Source: JAGPUQ01 sp050250395
GTDB taxonomy: Bacteria; Pseudomonadota; Gammaproteobacteria; Pseudomonadales; Porticoccaceae
Assembly: GCA_050250395.1 (NCBI GenBank)
Contig: JBFWOQ010000008.1
Coordinates: 22,650 to 86,649, forward strand
Direction: 5' to 3'
DNA: 64,000 nt
The translations under genes were made by a program, and so were the position numbers. How positions within the stretch are numbered: position 1 is the stretch's first letter; every line of letters starts with the position of its first letter. Shown here in pieces: positions 44,787 through 54,603 of this stretch. Under the pieces are notes generated by a model. That model saw only the letters and a program-made list of their open reading frames with translations, did no database searches and was not told the DNA's origin.

Positions 44787-46019
44787 TCAGCCACCGAAAT
44801 CGTCGAGGAAAATATGGTCGTCCTCCACTCCCAGCTTGTGGAGCATGGCAATGACGGCGGCGTTCATCATCGGCGGCCCGCACATGTAGTACTCACACTC
44901 CTCGGGCGCCTCATGGTCCTTCAAATAATTGTCGTACAGCACATTGTGGATAAAGCCGGTGTAACCCTGCCAGTTGTCTTCCGGCTGCGGTTCGGAGAGT
45001 GCGACGAACCACTGGAAATTCGGATTCTCCGCCGCGAGCGCATCGTATTCCTCCTGATAAAACATTTCCCGCAGGCTGCGTGCGCCGTACCAGAAGCTCA
45101 TCTTGCGCGTGGTCTGGATGCGTTTGAGCTGATCGAAAATGTGCGAGCGCATCGGCGCCATGCCCGCACCGCCGCCGATAAACACCATTTCCTTGTCGGT
45201 GTCCCTGGCAAAAAACTCGCCAAAGGGTCCATATACCCGCATCTTGTCACCCGGCTTCAAACCGAACACATAGGACGACATCTGTCCGGGCGGAAGACCC
45301 TGGGTGCGCGGCGGCGGCGTGGCAATGCGAATATTGAATTTCAGAATGCCGCGCTCGTCGGGGTAGTTGGCCATGGAGTAAGCACGGATCACCGGCTCCG
45401 TCACCCTGGATTCCAGATTGAAGAATCCGAACCGCTCCCAGTCGCCGCGATATTCGGCGTCGACATCGAAGTCGCTGAACTTCACCTGGTGGGGCGGCGC
45501 TTCGAGCTGGACATAGCCGCCGGCGCGGAAGGCGACGCTCTCCCCCTCGGGCAACTGGAGCGTCAGTTCCTTGATGAAGGTGGCGACATTGGGGTTGGAC
45601 ACCACGGTGCACTCCCACTGCTTGACCCCGAACACCTCCTCGGGAACCTGAATCTTCATGTTCTGCTTGACCGGCACCTGACAGGACAGACGCCATCCCG
45701 CCTTGGCCTCGCGCGGCGTGAAATGGGCCTGCTCGGTCGGCAGGATCGACCCGCCGCCTTCCATCACTATGCACTTGCACTGCGCGCAACTGCCGCCGCC
45801 GCCGCAGGCCGAGGCTAGAAACAGGTTCTCGGACGCCAGGGTCTGCAACAACTTGCCGCCGGCGGGGACCGCAATGGACTTCTCGCCGTTCACCAGAATC
45901 TCGACGCTCCCGGTGCTGACCAGACGGGAGCGCGCGCCGAGAATGAAAAATACCAGGCCCAGCACGATGGCGGTAAACATGCCGACGCCCAGGGCGATGG
46001 TCAGGGTTTCCATGGTCAT
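44787..46019 (-). CDS. nqrF: Na+-NQR subunit F (NADH-oxidising, 2Fe-2S and FAD)
   Basis: A 410-residue protein with an N-terminal helix (IALGVGMFTAIVLGLVFFIL), a ferredoxin domain with Cys72, Cys78, Cys81 and Cys113 (SACGGGGSCAQCKC), an FAD segment RAYSMANYP and an NAD segment FIGGGAGMAPMRSHIFD. The C-terminus YMCGPPMMNAAV and FLDDFGG are typical. It takes hydride from NADH into the complex. ATG 46019 is chosen; a second ATG lies two codons on. Confidence 0.96.
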   Translation of the reverse strand: MTMETLTIALGVGMFTAIVLGLVFFILGARSRLVSTGSVEILVNGEKSIAVPAGGKLLQTLASENLFLASACGGGGSCAQCKCIVMEGGGSILPTEQAHFTPREAKAGWRLSCQVPVKQNMKIQVPEEVFGVKQWECTVVSNPNVATFIKELTLQLPEGESVAFRAGGYVQLEAPPHQVKFSDFDVDAEYRGDWERFGFFNLESRVTEPVIRAYSMANYPDERGILKFNIRIATPPPRTQGLPPGQMSSYVFGLKPGDKMRVYGPFGEFFARDTDKEMVFIGGGAGMAPMRSHIFDQLKRIQTTRKMSFWYGARSLREMFYQEEYDALAAENPNFQWFVALSEPQPEDNWQGYTGFIHNVLYDNYLKDHEAPEECEYYMCGPPMMNAAVIAMLHKLGVEDDHIFLDDFGG

Positions 46020-46041
46020 GTCAGTCGTCCCCACCCATTGC

Positions 46042-46659
46042 CTAAATATCAATGCCGCCAAACGACATGAAGCCCAGCGAGATCAACCCCACAATCATGA
46101 ATGCTCCACCCAGCCCGCGCAGCCCTTCGGGCATGTCGCTGTACTTCAGTTTCTCGCGCACCCCGGCAATCGCGACGATGGCCAGTGCCCAGCCGAGCCC
46201 GGCTCCCAGCCCGTAGACGGTGCTTTCGGCGAAGTTGTAGCTGCGCTCCACCATGAACAGGGAGGCGCCGAGAATGGCGCAGTTCACGGTGATCAGGGGC
46301 AGAAACACGCCGAGGGTGTTGTAGAGGGCCGGCACATGGCGATCGAGCACCATTTCGAGAATCTGCACGATGGCGGCGATGACGCCGATGTAACTGAGCA
46401 AGCCGAGGAAGCTGAGGTCCACCGATTTCAAGGCGTCGACCCCGGTCCAGGCGAGCGCGCCCTCCGCCAGCAGATAGTGCAGGATCAGATTGTTGGCGGG
46501 CACCGTGATCGCCGTCACCACCACCACGGCGATCCCCAGGCCGATGGCCGCCTCCAGTTTCTTGGAGATGGCCAGCAATGTGCACATGCCCAGGAAAAAT
46601 GCCAGACCCATGTTCTCGATAAAAACCGACCGCGCCAGCAACCCGAGATAATGTTCCAT
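46042..46659 (-). CDS. nqrE: Na+-NQR subunit E
   Basis: A 205-residue integral membrane protein with six helices (MEHYLGLLARSVFIENMGLA at the start). TVNCAILGASLFMVERSY contains the conserved Cys that, with NqrD, ligates the membrane iron site. ATG 46659 shares its A with the nqrD stop (TGATG). The longer in-frame extension upstream is nqrD out of frame. Confidence 0.95.
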   Translation of the reverse strand: MEHYLGLLARSVFIENMGLAFFLGMCTLLAISKKLEAAIGLGIAVVVVTAITVPANNLILHYLLAEGALAWTGVDALKSVDLSFLGLLSYIGVIAAIVQILEMVLDRHVPALYNTLGVFLPLITVNCAILGASLFMVERSYNFAESTVYGLGAGLGWALAIVAIAGVREKLKYSDMPEGLRGLGGAFMIVGLISLGFMSFGGIDI

Positions 46660-47321
46660 CACACCGCCCCCGCGACCGTATTGGGCGCCAGCCGGTATTC
46701 CGGCACCTCGATCTGCTCCTTGCGGACCGAACGCAGCGCCCACACCAGGCCGCCGATGAGGAAGAAGGCGCTGGGCGGCAACAGCAGCAGTCCGTTGGGC
46801 ACATACCAGCCGCCATTGGTCACCAGCGGCAGAATGGTGATGCCGAACAGGGAACCCGAGCCAAACAGCTCGCGGATGAAGGCGATCGCCATCAGCACCG
46901 CGCTGTAACCCAACCCATTGCCGATGCCATCGAGAAAGCTCGGCACGGGCGGGTTCTTCATCGCATAGGCTTCCGCCCGCCCCATGACGATGCAGTTGGT
47001 GATGATGAGGCCAACAAAGACCGACAGCTGCTTGCTGATGTCGTAGGCAACCGCCCGCAATATCTGATCCACCACGATCACCAGCGATGCGATCACCGTC
47101 ATCTGCACGATGATGCGGATACTGGACGGGATGTGGTTGCGGATCGACGAGATGAAAAGATTCGAGAACGCGGTCACCGTCGTCAAAGCAATGCACATCA
47201 CCAGGGCCACCGACATCTTGGAGGTGACCGCGAGCGCCGAACAGATGCCGAGAATCTGTAACGCAATGGGGTTGTTGCTCAGAATGGGTTTCAGCAGTAT
47301 GTCTCGGGTCTTTTCCGCCAT
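46659..47321 (-). CDS. nqrD: Na+-NQR subunit D
   Basis: A 220-residue membrane protein. NNPIALQILGICSALAVTSK holds the N-terminal Cys-containing half-helix and IITNCIVMGRAEAYAMKN the second conserved Cys. GGAGG lies seven bases before ATG 47321, so that start is preferred to the ATG at 47327 (one base after the same site). It pairs with NqrE around the iron centre. Confidence 0.95.
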   Translation of the reverse strand: MAEKTRDILLKPILSNNPIALQILGICSALAVTSKMSVALVMCIALTTVTAFSNLFISSIRNHIPSSIRIIVQMTVIASLVIVVDQILRAVAYDISKQLSVFVGLIITNCIVMGRAEAYAMKNPPVPSFLDGIGNGLGYSAVLMAIAFIRELFGSGSLFGITILPLVTNGGWYVPNGLLLLPPSAFFLIGGLVWALRSVRKEQIEVPEYRLAPNTVAGAV

Positions 47322-47323
47322 GA

Positions 47324-48100
47324 TCATGCCTCCCCGGCGCGAAGATTGGCGAGGAAGGGTGCGAAGCCCTGGTCGCCAAGCCAATAATGAATCAGATTCT
47401 GGACCCCGCGGCTGGTCAGCGTGGCGCCCGACAAGCCGTCAATCTGGTACGCGCCCTCTGGTTTGCTGGTGTCCGCCCGGCCCTTGATCACTTTCAGCAC
47501 CACCTGTCCGTCGGCGTCATAAAGTTGCTTGCCGTGCCAGGATGCTTTCCAGGCCGGATTGTCGACTTCGCCGCCCAGGCCCGGGGTTTCCGCATGTTCG
47601 TAAAAGCCGATCCCGGCCACGGTATTCAGATCCCGTTCCAGCGCAATGAAGCCGTGTAGCGTGGACCACAGGCCGTAGCCCTTGACGGGCAGAATCACCT
47701 TGTCGATACCACCGTCCGCCCCGGCCACCACATAGACCTGGGCGTATTTCACGCGCCGCTGGATCTTGGCGATATCCCGATCCTGCGCCACCCGCTCCGA
47801 CAGGGCCGGATCCCTGCCCGCCTTGCGCTGATCGTAACTCGAGGGATCCAGGACATCGGTAAATTTCCCCGTGTCCAGATCGACCAGCCGGGTTTGGACA
47901 CGATCGAACTGGCGTTCGACATCCACGCCCACTTCCAGCAGACCGGCGGCGGCGAGAATGTTCTGCTTGCGGTCGAGCGCCTGGTTGGCCGCCTGCAGCG
48001 GACGCAGGGTAACGGCCGCGGTCGCGACCACCACCGAACAGACCACGCACAGGGCCAGCGTTACCAGCAGCGTCTTTTTGACGGACTCGTTGTCAGCCAC
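47324..48100 (-). CDS. nqrC: Na+-NQR subunit C
   Basis: A 258-residue protein with one N-terminal helix and a periplasmic domain. The FMN attachment motif is DGLSGATLTSRGV (S-G-A-T, Thr being the flavinylated residue). HAETPGLGGEVDNPAWKASW is also conserved. Translation starts at GTG 48100, overlapping the nqrB stop by eight bases. Flavinylation would need the ApbE encoded downstream. Confidence 0.96.
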   Translation of the reverse strand: MADNESVKKTLLVTLALCVVCSVVVATAAVTLRPLQAANQALDRKQNILAAAGLLEVGVDVERQFDRVQTRLVDLDTGKFTDVLDPSSYDQRKAGRDPALSERVAQDRDIAKIQRRVKYAQVYVVAGADGGIDKVILPVKGYGLWSTLHGFIALERDLNTVAGIGFYEHAETPGLGGEVDNPAWKASWHGKQLYDADGQVVLKVIKGRADTSKPEGAYQIDGLSGATLTSRGVQNLIHYWLGDQGFAPFLANLRAGEA

Positions 48101-49286
48101 GGGCGAGCCTCCGTCGGATGTTGGCCTGCACCACCAGGTGGTCGATCAGGGACGCAAAAATATTGGCGAACAGGATGGCCAGCATCATGCCTTCGGGAAA
48201 GGCGGGATTGACCACCCGGATCAGCACCGCCATCACGCCGATCAGGACCCCGAACCAGAACTTGCCGGTATCGGTCATGGCCGCCGATACCGGGTCCGTC
48301 GCCATGAAGATCATGCCAAAGGCAAAACCGCCGAGCACCAGGTGCCAGTACCAGGGCATGGCAAACATGGGGTTGGTATCGGAACCGACGCTATTGAACA
48401 GAGCCGATAGCGCCACCATGCCGGCCATCACACCCAGCACGATCCGCCAGGAAGCAATCCGCGTGGCCAACAGGAGGGCGCCGCCGATAAAAATCGCCAG
48501 CGTGGAGACCTCGCCGACCGATCCCTGCTCGCGGCCGATAAACGCATCCATCCAGCTCATCTGCGCCTGCACCGCCGCCATGCCGTCCGCCGCGGCCACG
48601 GCCAGCGCGGTCGCGCCCGTAAAACCGTCGACCGCGGTCCACACGGCATCGCCGGACATCGCCGCCGGATAGGCAAAAAACAGAAAGGCGCGGCCGGTCA
48701 GCGCCGGATTGAGAAAATTCTTGCCGGTCCCGCCAAAGATTTCCTTGCCGATCACCACCCCGAAACTGATGCCCAGGGCGACCATCCACAGTGGGACGCT
48801 CGGCGGACAAATCAGCGCGAACAGGATCGAGGTGACGAAGAAACCCTCGTTGATCTCGTGGCCGCGCACGGTGGCGAACACCACCTCCCAAAAGCCGCCC
48901 ACCACGAAGGTCACCAGATAGATGGGCACGAAATACACGGCGCCATACCACAGACAATCCCAGATGCTGCCTGGGTCGTGGCCGGCGAAAACGCCGATCA
49001 GCACCGCGCGCCAACCGGCCAGTTCGGCGCCCGCGGCCAGCGCGGTATTGGCCTGAAAACCCAGGTTGTACATGCCGTAAAACATCGCCGGGAAGGCCGC
49101 CAGCCAGACCGTGATCATGACCCGCTTGAGATCGATTCCGTCGCGGACATGCGAGCCGGTCCGGGTCACCGCCGCCGGCGAATACAGGATGGTGTCGACG
49201 GCCTCGTAAAGGGCGTAGTACTTGGCGTATTTGCCGCCGGGATGAAAATGCGGCGCCAGACACTCGAGCAGCTTGCGCAATGCCAC
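48093..49286 (-). CDS. nqrB: Na+-NQR subunit B
   Basis: A 397-residue membrane protein carrying the Na+ pathway and quinone site. The covalent FMN motif is DGFTGATALA. GKEIFGGTGKNFLNPALTGR is a conserved signature. It starts at GTG 49286, three bases after the nqrA stop. It has about ten predicted helices. Confidence 0.96.
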   Translation of the reverse strand: MALRKLLECLAPHFHPGGKYAKYYALYEAVDTILYSPAAVTRTGSHVRDGIDLKRVMITVWLAAFPAMFYGMYNLGFQANTALAAGAELAGWRAVLIGVFAGHDPGSIWDCLWYGAVYFVPIYLVTFVVGGFWEVVFATVRGHEINEGFFVTSILFALICPPSVPLWMVALGISFGVVIGKEIFGGTGKNFLNPALTGRAFLFFAYPAAMSGDAVWTAVDGFTGATALAVAAADGMAAVQAQMSWMDAFIGREQGSVGEVSTLAIFIGGALLLATRIASWRIVLGVMAGMVALSALFNSVGSDTNPMFAMPWYWHLVLGGFAFGMIFMATDPVSAAMTDTGKFWFGVLIGVMAVLIRVVNPAFPEGMMLAILFANIFASLIDHLVVQANIRRRLARG

Positions 49287-49289
49287 GGC

Positions 49290-50639
49290 TCAGCCCTCCT
49301 TCTCGATGCGGGACAGGTTGTCCCGGAGGATCGGGCCATATTCGTATTTGCCGACGCACACATAGGTGCAGAGTGCGAGATCCTCCTCGTCCAGCTCCAG
49401 ACACCCAAGCTTCTGGGCCGTCTCGGTGTCGCCCACGATCAGGGCACGCAGCAACTGCGTGGGCAGAATGTCGAGCGGCATCACCTTTTCATAGTTTCCG
49501 AGCGGCACCATCGCGCGTTCGCTGCCGTTGGCATTGCAGTTCATGGCAAAGGTCTTGCCCGGCTTGAGGCGGGAGACGTAGATCGGCAGCGCCGAATGCG
49601 TGTCCGCGCCCGGCGACAGATAGCGCATGAACCTCCGCTGAGCCCCCTCCTCCAGCGCCGAAACCTGATTGTGGTAACGCCCGAGATAGCTCAAAGGGCC
49701 TTCGGCGCGCCGCCCGGACAACACCGACCCGGAGATCAGGCGGATATCGCCAGCACGCAGGTTGCCCCGGGTCAAATCCGCAATGCTGGCGCCCAGCCGG
49801 GTGCGCAACCATAGCGGATTCACCACGCTCGGGCCGCTCAGGGCCACGACACGCGCAGTGTCCAGGCGGCCCGTCAAAAACAGACGGCCGATGGCGATGA
49901 CATCCTGGTAGCCTATGTGCCAGACGGTTTTTCCCGCGCTCACCGGATCGATGAAATGAATGTGGGTTCCCACCAGACCGGCCGGATGCGGGCCGGCGAA
50001 CTCGTGCCGGGTGACGCCCTCCACGCCCTGAATATCGGCACCCGCCGCCACGCACAGATGTACCGGGCCGTCCACCAGACGGATCAGCACCTGCAGTCCG
50101 GCGGAGAAATCCGCGCTCGCCGCGGCGATCACCGGCGCCGGGTCCACACTCAGGGGGTTGGTATCCATCGCGGTGACGAACAGCGAATGCGGCTGGGAAC
50201 CCGGCGCGGGAATCTTCGAGTAGGGCCGGGTGCGCAATGCAGTCCACAGGCCCGACTGCACCAGACTGTCGACGACCTGATCGCGCCGCAGGCCCGGCAA
50301 CTCGGCGGGCAACCAGGCCGGAAGAGGCTCACTGCCGGCAGCGTCGATGGCGGCGTCGATATCGATCACCACCGACTGCAACAGCCGGCGCTCGCCGCGA
50401 TGGATGGCACGCACCACGCCGCCAGCGGGAGCCGTAAAGCGGACTTCGGCATTGTCGCGGTCGGCGAACAGCAATTGTCCCGAGCGGACCTGATCGCCTT
50501 CCTTCACGGCGAGCGTGGGGCGCAGACCGACGTAGTCGCCGCCCATCAACGCCACGGAGCCGATGTCCGGGCCGGCGTGGATTTCCTTCCGTGCCTGACC
50601 GGCAATCGGCAAATCCAATCCGCGACGGACTTTGATCAT
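49290..50639 (-). CDS. nqrA: Na+-NQR subunit A
   Basis: A 449-residue peripheral subunit and first gene of the operon. KVRRGLDLPIAGQARKEIH and RPTLAVKEGDQVRSGQLLF at the N-terminus, and DILPTQLLRALIVGD near the C-terminus, are NqrA hallmarks. GAGGT lies upstream of ATG 50639. Order nqrABCDEF-apbE-nqrM is complete, so a functional NADH-driven Na+ pump is likely. Confidence 0.96.
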   Translation of the reverse strand: MIKVRRGLDLPIAGQARKEIHAGPDIGSVALMGGDYVGLRPTLAVKEGDQVRSGQLLFADRDNAEVRFTAPAGGVVRAIHRGERRLLQSVVIDIDAAIDAAGSEPLPAWLPAELPGLRRDQVVDSLVQSGLWTALRTRPYSKIPAPGSQPHSLFVTAMDTNPLSVDPAPVIAAASADFSAGLQVLIRLVDGPVHLCVAAGADIQGVEGVTRHEFAGPHPAGLVGTHIHFIDPVSAGKTVWHIGYQDVIAIGRLFLTGRLDTARVVALSGPSVVNPLWLRTRLGASIADLTRGNLRAGDIRLISGSVLSGRRAEGPLSYLGRYHNQVSALEEGAQRRFMRYLSPGADTHSALPIYVSRLKPGKTFAMNCNANGSERAMVPLGNYEKVMPLDILPTQLLRALIVGDTETAQKLGCLELDEEDLALCTYVCVGKYEYGPILRDNLSRIEKEG

Positions 50640-51002
50640 GGGCTACCTCGCGGACAAATTGACAGAATCGCACTCGCCGTTCTGGCTGGAGTGCACTTGT
50701 TTGATTGAGCAGAACCCGAGCTGGTTCGAGAGCGAAGCGCGTATCAACCTTGGCCTGGAACTGCGACCCGGGCCGCATTATAGAGCCACTGCTGCCCGGA
50801 GCAAAGCGTATCGGGCTAGCACGGGTGCGCCATCGACCTCCTAAACTCCACAAGCGGGCACCGGTCAAGGCCGTCGGCGACAGGGTTGCCAAACCGGCCA
50901 CGAGCTTGGGCCGGCGGGTTGCCAACCGATGCCGCGCGCAAGGCTCGAGCGATTTTTGTTCAAGCCCTGCCAATGCGGCAGCCGACCGGCGCCAAGCCGG
51001 CG
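50640..51002. other. Intergenic region with nqr promoter and long leader
   Basis: 363 bp upstream of nqrA. It contains the promoter at 50777-50804 and a leader of about 130 bases. Between the promoter and the lipoprotein stop (51003), short inverted stretches occur (GGGTTGCCAA repeated near 50883 and 50957). No gene or recognised riboswitch was seen. Confidence 0.5.
50777..50804 (-). promoter_or_regulatory. Sigma-70 promoter of the nqr operon
   Basis: On the minus strand TATAAT occupies 50782-50777 and TTGCTC 50804-50799, a 16-bp spacer. Transcription would start near 50770, about 130 bases before the nqrA ATG. Confidence 0.6.
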
Positions 51003-51590
51003 TTACTCCAGCGTGTGCTTGGCGAGGATGTCGCCCCAGGCCTGCAGCGGCCCCAGCGGGTTGCGGACTCGATCGCGCTCGCTGATCCGCGGCTGACCCC
51101 CGGTGAGCGTATAGACGACCAGGTCGTCGACGAAAACGATCAATGCATTGAAGGTCCAGCCGGTGGAATCCGTGATGCGCTCGAAGTTGAAGGTGTCGAG
51201 CCAGAAATTTCCGACCCGGCGGCGCTTCACATCGTGTATCACTATCGAATACGCGGTACAGCGCTTGCCAGCCGCGAAACAGTCGCGCAGACCCTGGTCG
51301 AGCCCATCCGCCGTCACCGTCGCGCCCAGCGCGAAGCGTTGCGATACATCGGCGAAGCTCAACAGCGTGATCGTCGGGTCCGTTCCCGGTTCCAGCCCCT
51401 GCGCCGCGAGCTGCGCACGCTGCGTCTCAAAAGGCACGATGCTGTCGATGGCATCTCGCGCCTCATCGAAGCTCCCCCAGGTATCACGCGACTCGCTGGA
51501 CGCGCGTGGCAGCAAGGCCTGGCAGCCGGCCAGCGCAAAACCCAGCACGACCGCGAGCGACGCCCACGCAGTCCGATTCGTGAGTACCAC
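51003..51590 (-). CDS. Lipoprotein of unknown function
   Basis: A 195-residue predicted lipoprotein. GTG 51590 is chosen because GGAGGAG lies six bases upstream; it gives a signal ending FALAGC (Cys23). The mature part has WGSFDEARDAIDSIVPF, VGNFWLDTFNFERITDSTGW and VYTLTGGQPRISERDRVRNP. Similar uncharacterised lipoproteins occur in other beta- and gammaproteobacteria. It ends about 230 bp upstream of the nqr promoter and begins 188 bp after the pntB stop, so it is probably its own unit. Confidence 0.72.
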   Translation of the reverse strand: MVLTNRTAWASLAVVLGFALAGCQALLPRASSESRDTWGSFDEARDAIDSIVPFETQRAQLAAQGLEPGTDPTITLLSFADVSQRFALGATVTADGLDQGLRDCFAAGKRCTAYSIVIHDVKRRRVGNFWLDTFNFERITDSTGWTFNALIVFVDDLVVYTLTGGQPRISERDRVRNPLGPLQAWGDILAKHTLE

Positions 51591-51778
51591 TTGTCTCCTC
51601 CCCGCGCGGCCTGCAACCACCGCCTGAATCCGCCACGGCACCGCGCCGGTATCGAGCAGCGCCAGTTGGGTTTCATCATAGCAACATGCGCGGCTGTCGG
51701 GATCGGCGAAGCTGGCGCGCGGGGCACCGCGCTCATCCGTGAGCGACGAACCTCGTATGCCGGCGTCGGGCAGCGCGC

Positions 51779-53155
51779 CTAGAGCGCCTTGACCTCGCGT
51801 ACCACGTCGAGGATACCGGCCTGAGCGTCGGCGAAGTACATCAGCGTGTTTTCGGCGGCGAACAGCGGATTCGGGATCCCGGCAAACCCAGGGCTCATGG
51901 AGCGTTTCACCACGATCACCATGCGCGCCTTGTCGACGTCGAGGATCGGCATGCCGGCGATGGGACTGTCGGACGCGCGCGCATTGGAGTTCACCACGTC
52001 GTTCGCACCGATCACGATCGCGACATCCACCGTCTCGAAGGTCGGGTTGATGGTGTCCATCTCGATCATGCGCTCGTAGGGAATATCGGCTTCGGCGAGC
52101 AGTACATTCATGTGCCCCGGCATGCGGCCCGCGACCGGGTGGATGGCGAACTCGACGGTGGCGCCGCGCTTCTCCAGCGCCAGGTAAAGGTCGCGCACCG
52201 CGTGCTGGGCCTGCGACACCGCCATGCCGTAGCCGGGGACGATCACCACGCGGCGGGCGTCTTCGAGCAGCAGCGCGAATTCCTCCGAGGTGGTCGAACG
52301 CACCTTGCCGGCGTAGACGTCGTCGGCGCTTGCCGCGGTGCTCGCCTCGATGCGACCGAATACGACGTTCAGCAGCGGGCGATTCATGGCCTTGCTCATC
52401 AGCACGGCAAGAATCAGCCCGGAGGCGCCGTCGAGCGCCCCGGCGACGATCAGGATGTTATTGTCGAGCGCAAAGCCGGTGGCCGCCGCGGCCAGGCCGG
52501 CGTAGCTGTTGAGCAGTGCGATCACGACCGGCATGTCGGCGGCGCCGATCGGCATCACCAGGGTGACGCCGAACACGAAGGCCAACGCGGCCATGCCGTA
52601 AAAGGCCCAGGTCGCCGAGGGATCGGCGATGAACCAGCCGGCGAGTGCGAGGATGACTGCGGCCAGTATCAGGCTGACGGCGTTCTGTCCCGGATAGGCC
52701 ATCGGAGTGCCGCGCACCCACCCCTGCAACTTGGCGAAGGCGAGCAGACTGCCGGTGACGGTCAGGCTGCCCAGCACCACTTCGAGGCCAAGCGCGACCC
52801 GCTCCACCACGCCGAGCGTGAGCTGGTGATCGTAGTAGTGCGCAATGCCCACCAGCGAAGCAGCCAGGGCGCCAAAGGCGTGGGACAGCGCCGTCCGCTG
52901 GGGCATGTGAGTCATCGGCGTCGCGATCGCGATATAGCCGCCGAGCAGGCTGCCGATCAGGATGCCGACCAGGATCCACTCGTAGTTCACCACGCGCGGA
53001 TCGAGGATGGTGCCCACAATGGCGGCGACCATGGCCGCCGCCGCCATCAGCATGCCGCGCCGCGCGGTGCGCGGCGAACTCATGGCTTTCAGGCCAAAGA
53101 TGAAGAGCGCGGAGGCGCCCAGATAAACCAGTTGAATGAAGGCCTGCGTGCTCAT
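51779..53155 (-). CDS. pntB: NAD(P) transhydrogenase beta subunit
   Basis: A 458-residue subunit with nine membrane helices and a C-terminal NADP(H)-binding domain (VPGYGMAVSQAQHAVRDL, NDVVNSNARASDSPIAGMP, KRSMSPGFAGIPNPLF). It forms the proton channel with PntAB's small subunit and drives NADPH formation. ATG 53155 overlaps the preceding stop by four bases. Confidence 0.96.
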   Translation of the reverse strand: MSTQAFIQLVYLGASALFIFGLKAMSSPRTARRGMLMAAAAMVAAIVGTILDPRVVNYEWILVGILIGSLLGGYIAIATPMTHMPQRTALSHAFGALAASLVGIAHYYDHQLTLGVVERVALGLEVVLGSLTVTGSLLAFAKLQGWVRGTPMAYPGQNAVSLILAAVILALAGWFIADPSATWAFYGMAALAFVFGVTLVMPIGAADMPVVIALLNSYAGLAAAATGFALDNNILIVAGALDGASGLILAVLMSKAMNRPLLNVVFGRIEASTAASADDVYAGKVRSTTSEEFALLLEDARRVVIVPGYGMAVSQAQHAVRDLYLALEKRGATVEFAIHPVAGRMPGHMNVLLAEADIPYERMIEMDTINPTFETVDVAIVIGANDVVNSNARASDSPIAGMPILDVDKARMVIVVKRSMSPGFAGIPNPLFAAENTLMYFADAQAGILDVVREVKAL

Positions 53156-53445
53156 TTGGCTTTCTTCTTGTTGAACATTTTGAGAATGCGATCGGTGATC
53201 AGAAAGCCGCCGACCACATTGGTGACGGCTGCGGCTACGGCGATGGTGCCGAGGATGGTCGCCGGCTGGCTGCCGTCCGCCCCCGCCACCAGCAGCGCGC
53301 CGACCACCGCGATCGCGGAGATCGCGTTGGTCGCCGACATCAGCGGCGTGTGCAGGAGCGGCGGTACCTTGTGGATGACGTGATAGCCGACCACGGCGGC
53401 GAGCAGCAAGACGAACAGACTGTCGATAAGGTTGACTGATTCCAT
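53152..53445 (-). CDS. pntAB: NAD(P) transhydrogenase alpha-2 (membrane) subunit
   Basis: A 97-residue protein with three helices: LFVLLLAAVVGYHVIHKVPP, TNAISAIAVVGALLVAG and TIAVAAAVTNVVGGFLITD. Separation from the alpha-1 domain gives the three-gene Rhodospirillum-type enzyme. It begins nine bases after the alpha-1 stop. Confidence 0.93.
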   Translation of the reverse strand: MESVNLIDSLFVLLLAAVVGYHVIHKVPPLLHTPLMSATNAISAIAVVGALLVAGADGSQPATILGTIAVAAAVTNVVGGFLITDRILKMFNKKKAK

Positions 53446-53454
53446 GACCGTTCC

Positions 53455-54603
53455 TCAGGTTGAGCCAAGCGCCTGCTTGACGCGTTCGCTGCTGATTGCT
53501 CCGTCGCGCGCCGCACGCGTCTCGCGCAGGATGTCGTCGTCCTCCTTGTCCGCCAGCCCGCCTTCGCGCGTGGTCAGATTAAGAATGAAATTGACGATGT
53601 TGCGGCTGTAGAGCTGGCTGGCGTGGAAGGCCAGCTCGGAGATCAGGTTGGCGGGCCCCATCATGGTGACGCCGTCGACCAGCACGTTCTTCCCGCACTG
53701 CGTGAGTTCGCAGTTGCCGCCCGATTCGGCCGCGAGGTCGACCACCACCGAACCGGGTTTCATGCCCTTCTGCATGGCTGCCGTGATCAGCACCGGCGCC
53801 TTACGGCCCGGCACCTGCGCGGTGGTGATGACGATGTCGGCGGCGCGCACGAACTGCGCGAGCGCCTCCTGCTGGCGGGCAATGAAATCTTCCGACTGCG
53901 CTTTCGCGTAGCCGCCCTGGTCGGCCTCCGCGCTCAGCCCAAGGTCGACGAATTTGCCGCCGACGCTGCGGATCTGCTCCGCCACCTCGGGCCGGATGTC
54001 GTAGCCGTCGACCGCGGCGCCGAGCCGCTTGGCCGTGGCAACCGCCTGCAAGCCGGCGACACCGGCGCCGAGCACCAGCACCTTGGCGGCGGTGAGCGTG
54101 CCGGCGGCGGTGGTCATCATCGGCAGGATGCGCGGCACCTGGTTCGCCGCCATCAGCACCGCCTTGTAGCCGGCCAGGTTCGCCATCGAGCTCAGCACGT
54201 CCATGGCCTGCGCCCGGGACGTGCGCGGCAACAGTTCGAGCGCAAACACCGTGGCGCCGGTGGTGGCCAGGCGCTGCACTCCGGCCGGATGCGCGAGCGG
54301 CTCGCACAGCCCGATCAGGATCTGCCCCGCGCGGATCCGCGCGAAGTCGGTGGCGGCCTCCGCTTCGGCAAGGGCGGAGCACCGCACGGTCGCGAGGATT
54401 TCCGCGCCCGCGAATACCTCGGTCCGTTCGACGATGCGGGCCCCGGCGGCGAGGTACTCGGCGTCGGCATAGCCGGCCGCGGCGCCGGCATCCCGTTCGA
54501 CCAGCACCTCGTGGCGCTGCTTGGCGAGCAGCGCCAGTTGCGCCGGCACCAGCGCCACGCGGCGCTCGCCGGGCAACGTTTCCTTCAGAAGCCCTATCAG
54601 CAT
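53455..54603 (-). CDS. pntAA: NAD(P) transhydrogenase alpha-1 (NAD-binding) subunit
   Basis: A 382-residue soluble subunit related to alanine dehydrogenase. LKETLPGERRVALVPAQLAL at the N-terminus and the Rossmann motif VLGAGVAGLQAVATAKRLGA identify it. The mobile-loop segment KQEALAQF-type region and TTAQVPGRKAPVLIT follow. It binds NAD(H) and exchanges hydride with PntB. First gene of the pnt operon. Confidence 0.95.
   Translation of the reverse strand: MLIGLLKETLPGERRVALVPAQLALLAKQRHEVLVERDAGAAAGYADAEYLAAGARIVERTEVFAGAEILATVRCSALAEAEAATDFARIRAGQILIGLCEPLAHPAGVQRLATTGATVFALELLPRTSRAQAMDVLSSMANLAGYKAVLMAANQVPRILPMMTTAAGTLTAAKVLVLGAGVAGLQAVATAKRLGAAVDGYDIRPEVAEQIRSVGGKFVDLGLSAEADQGGYAKAQSEDFIARQQEALAQFVRAADIVITTAQVPGRKAPVLITAAMQKGMKPGSVVVDLAAESGGNCELTQCGKNVLVDGVTMMGPANLISELAFHASQLYSRNIVNFILNLTTREGGLADKEDDDILRETRAARDGAISSERVKQALGST

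Noticed and set aside
46660..47379. Fusion of nqrE with a long N-terminal region.
   Set aside because: The extra part is nqrD read in another frame; TGATG at 46659 gives a clean nqrE start.
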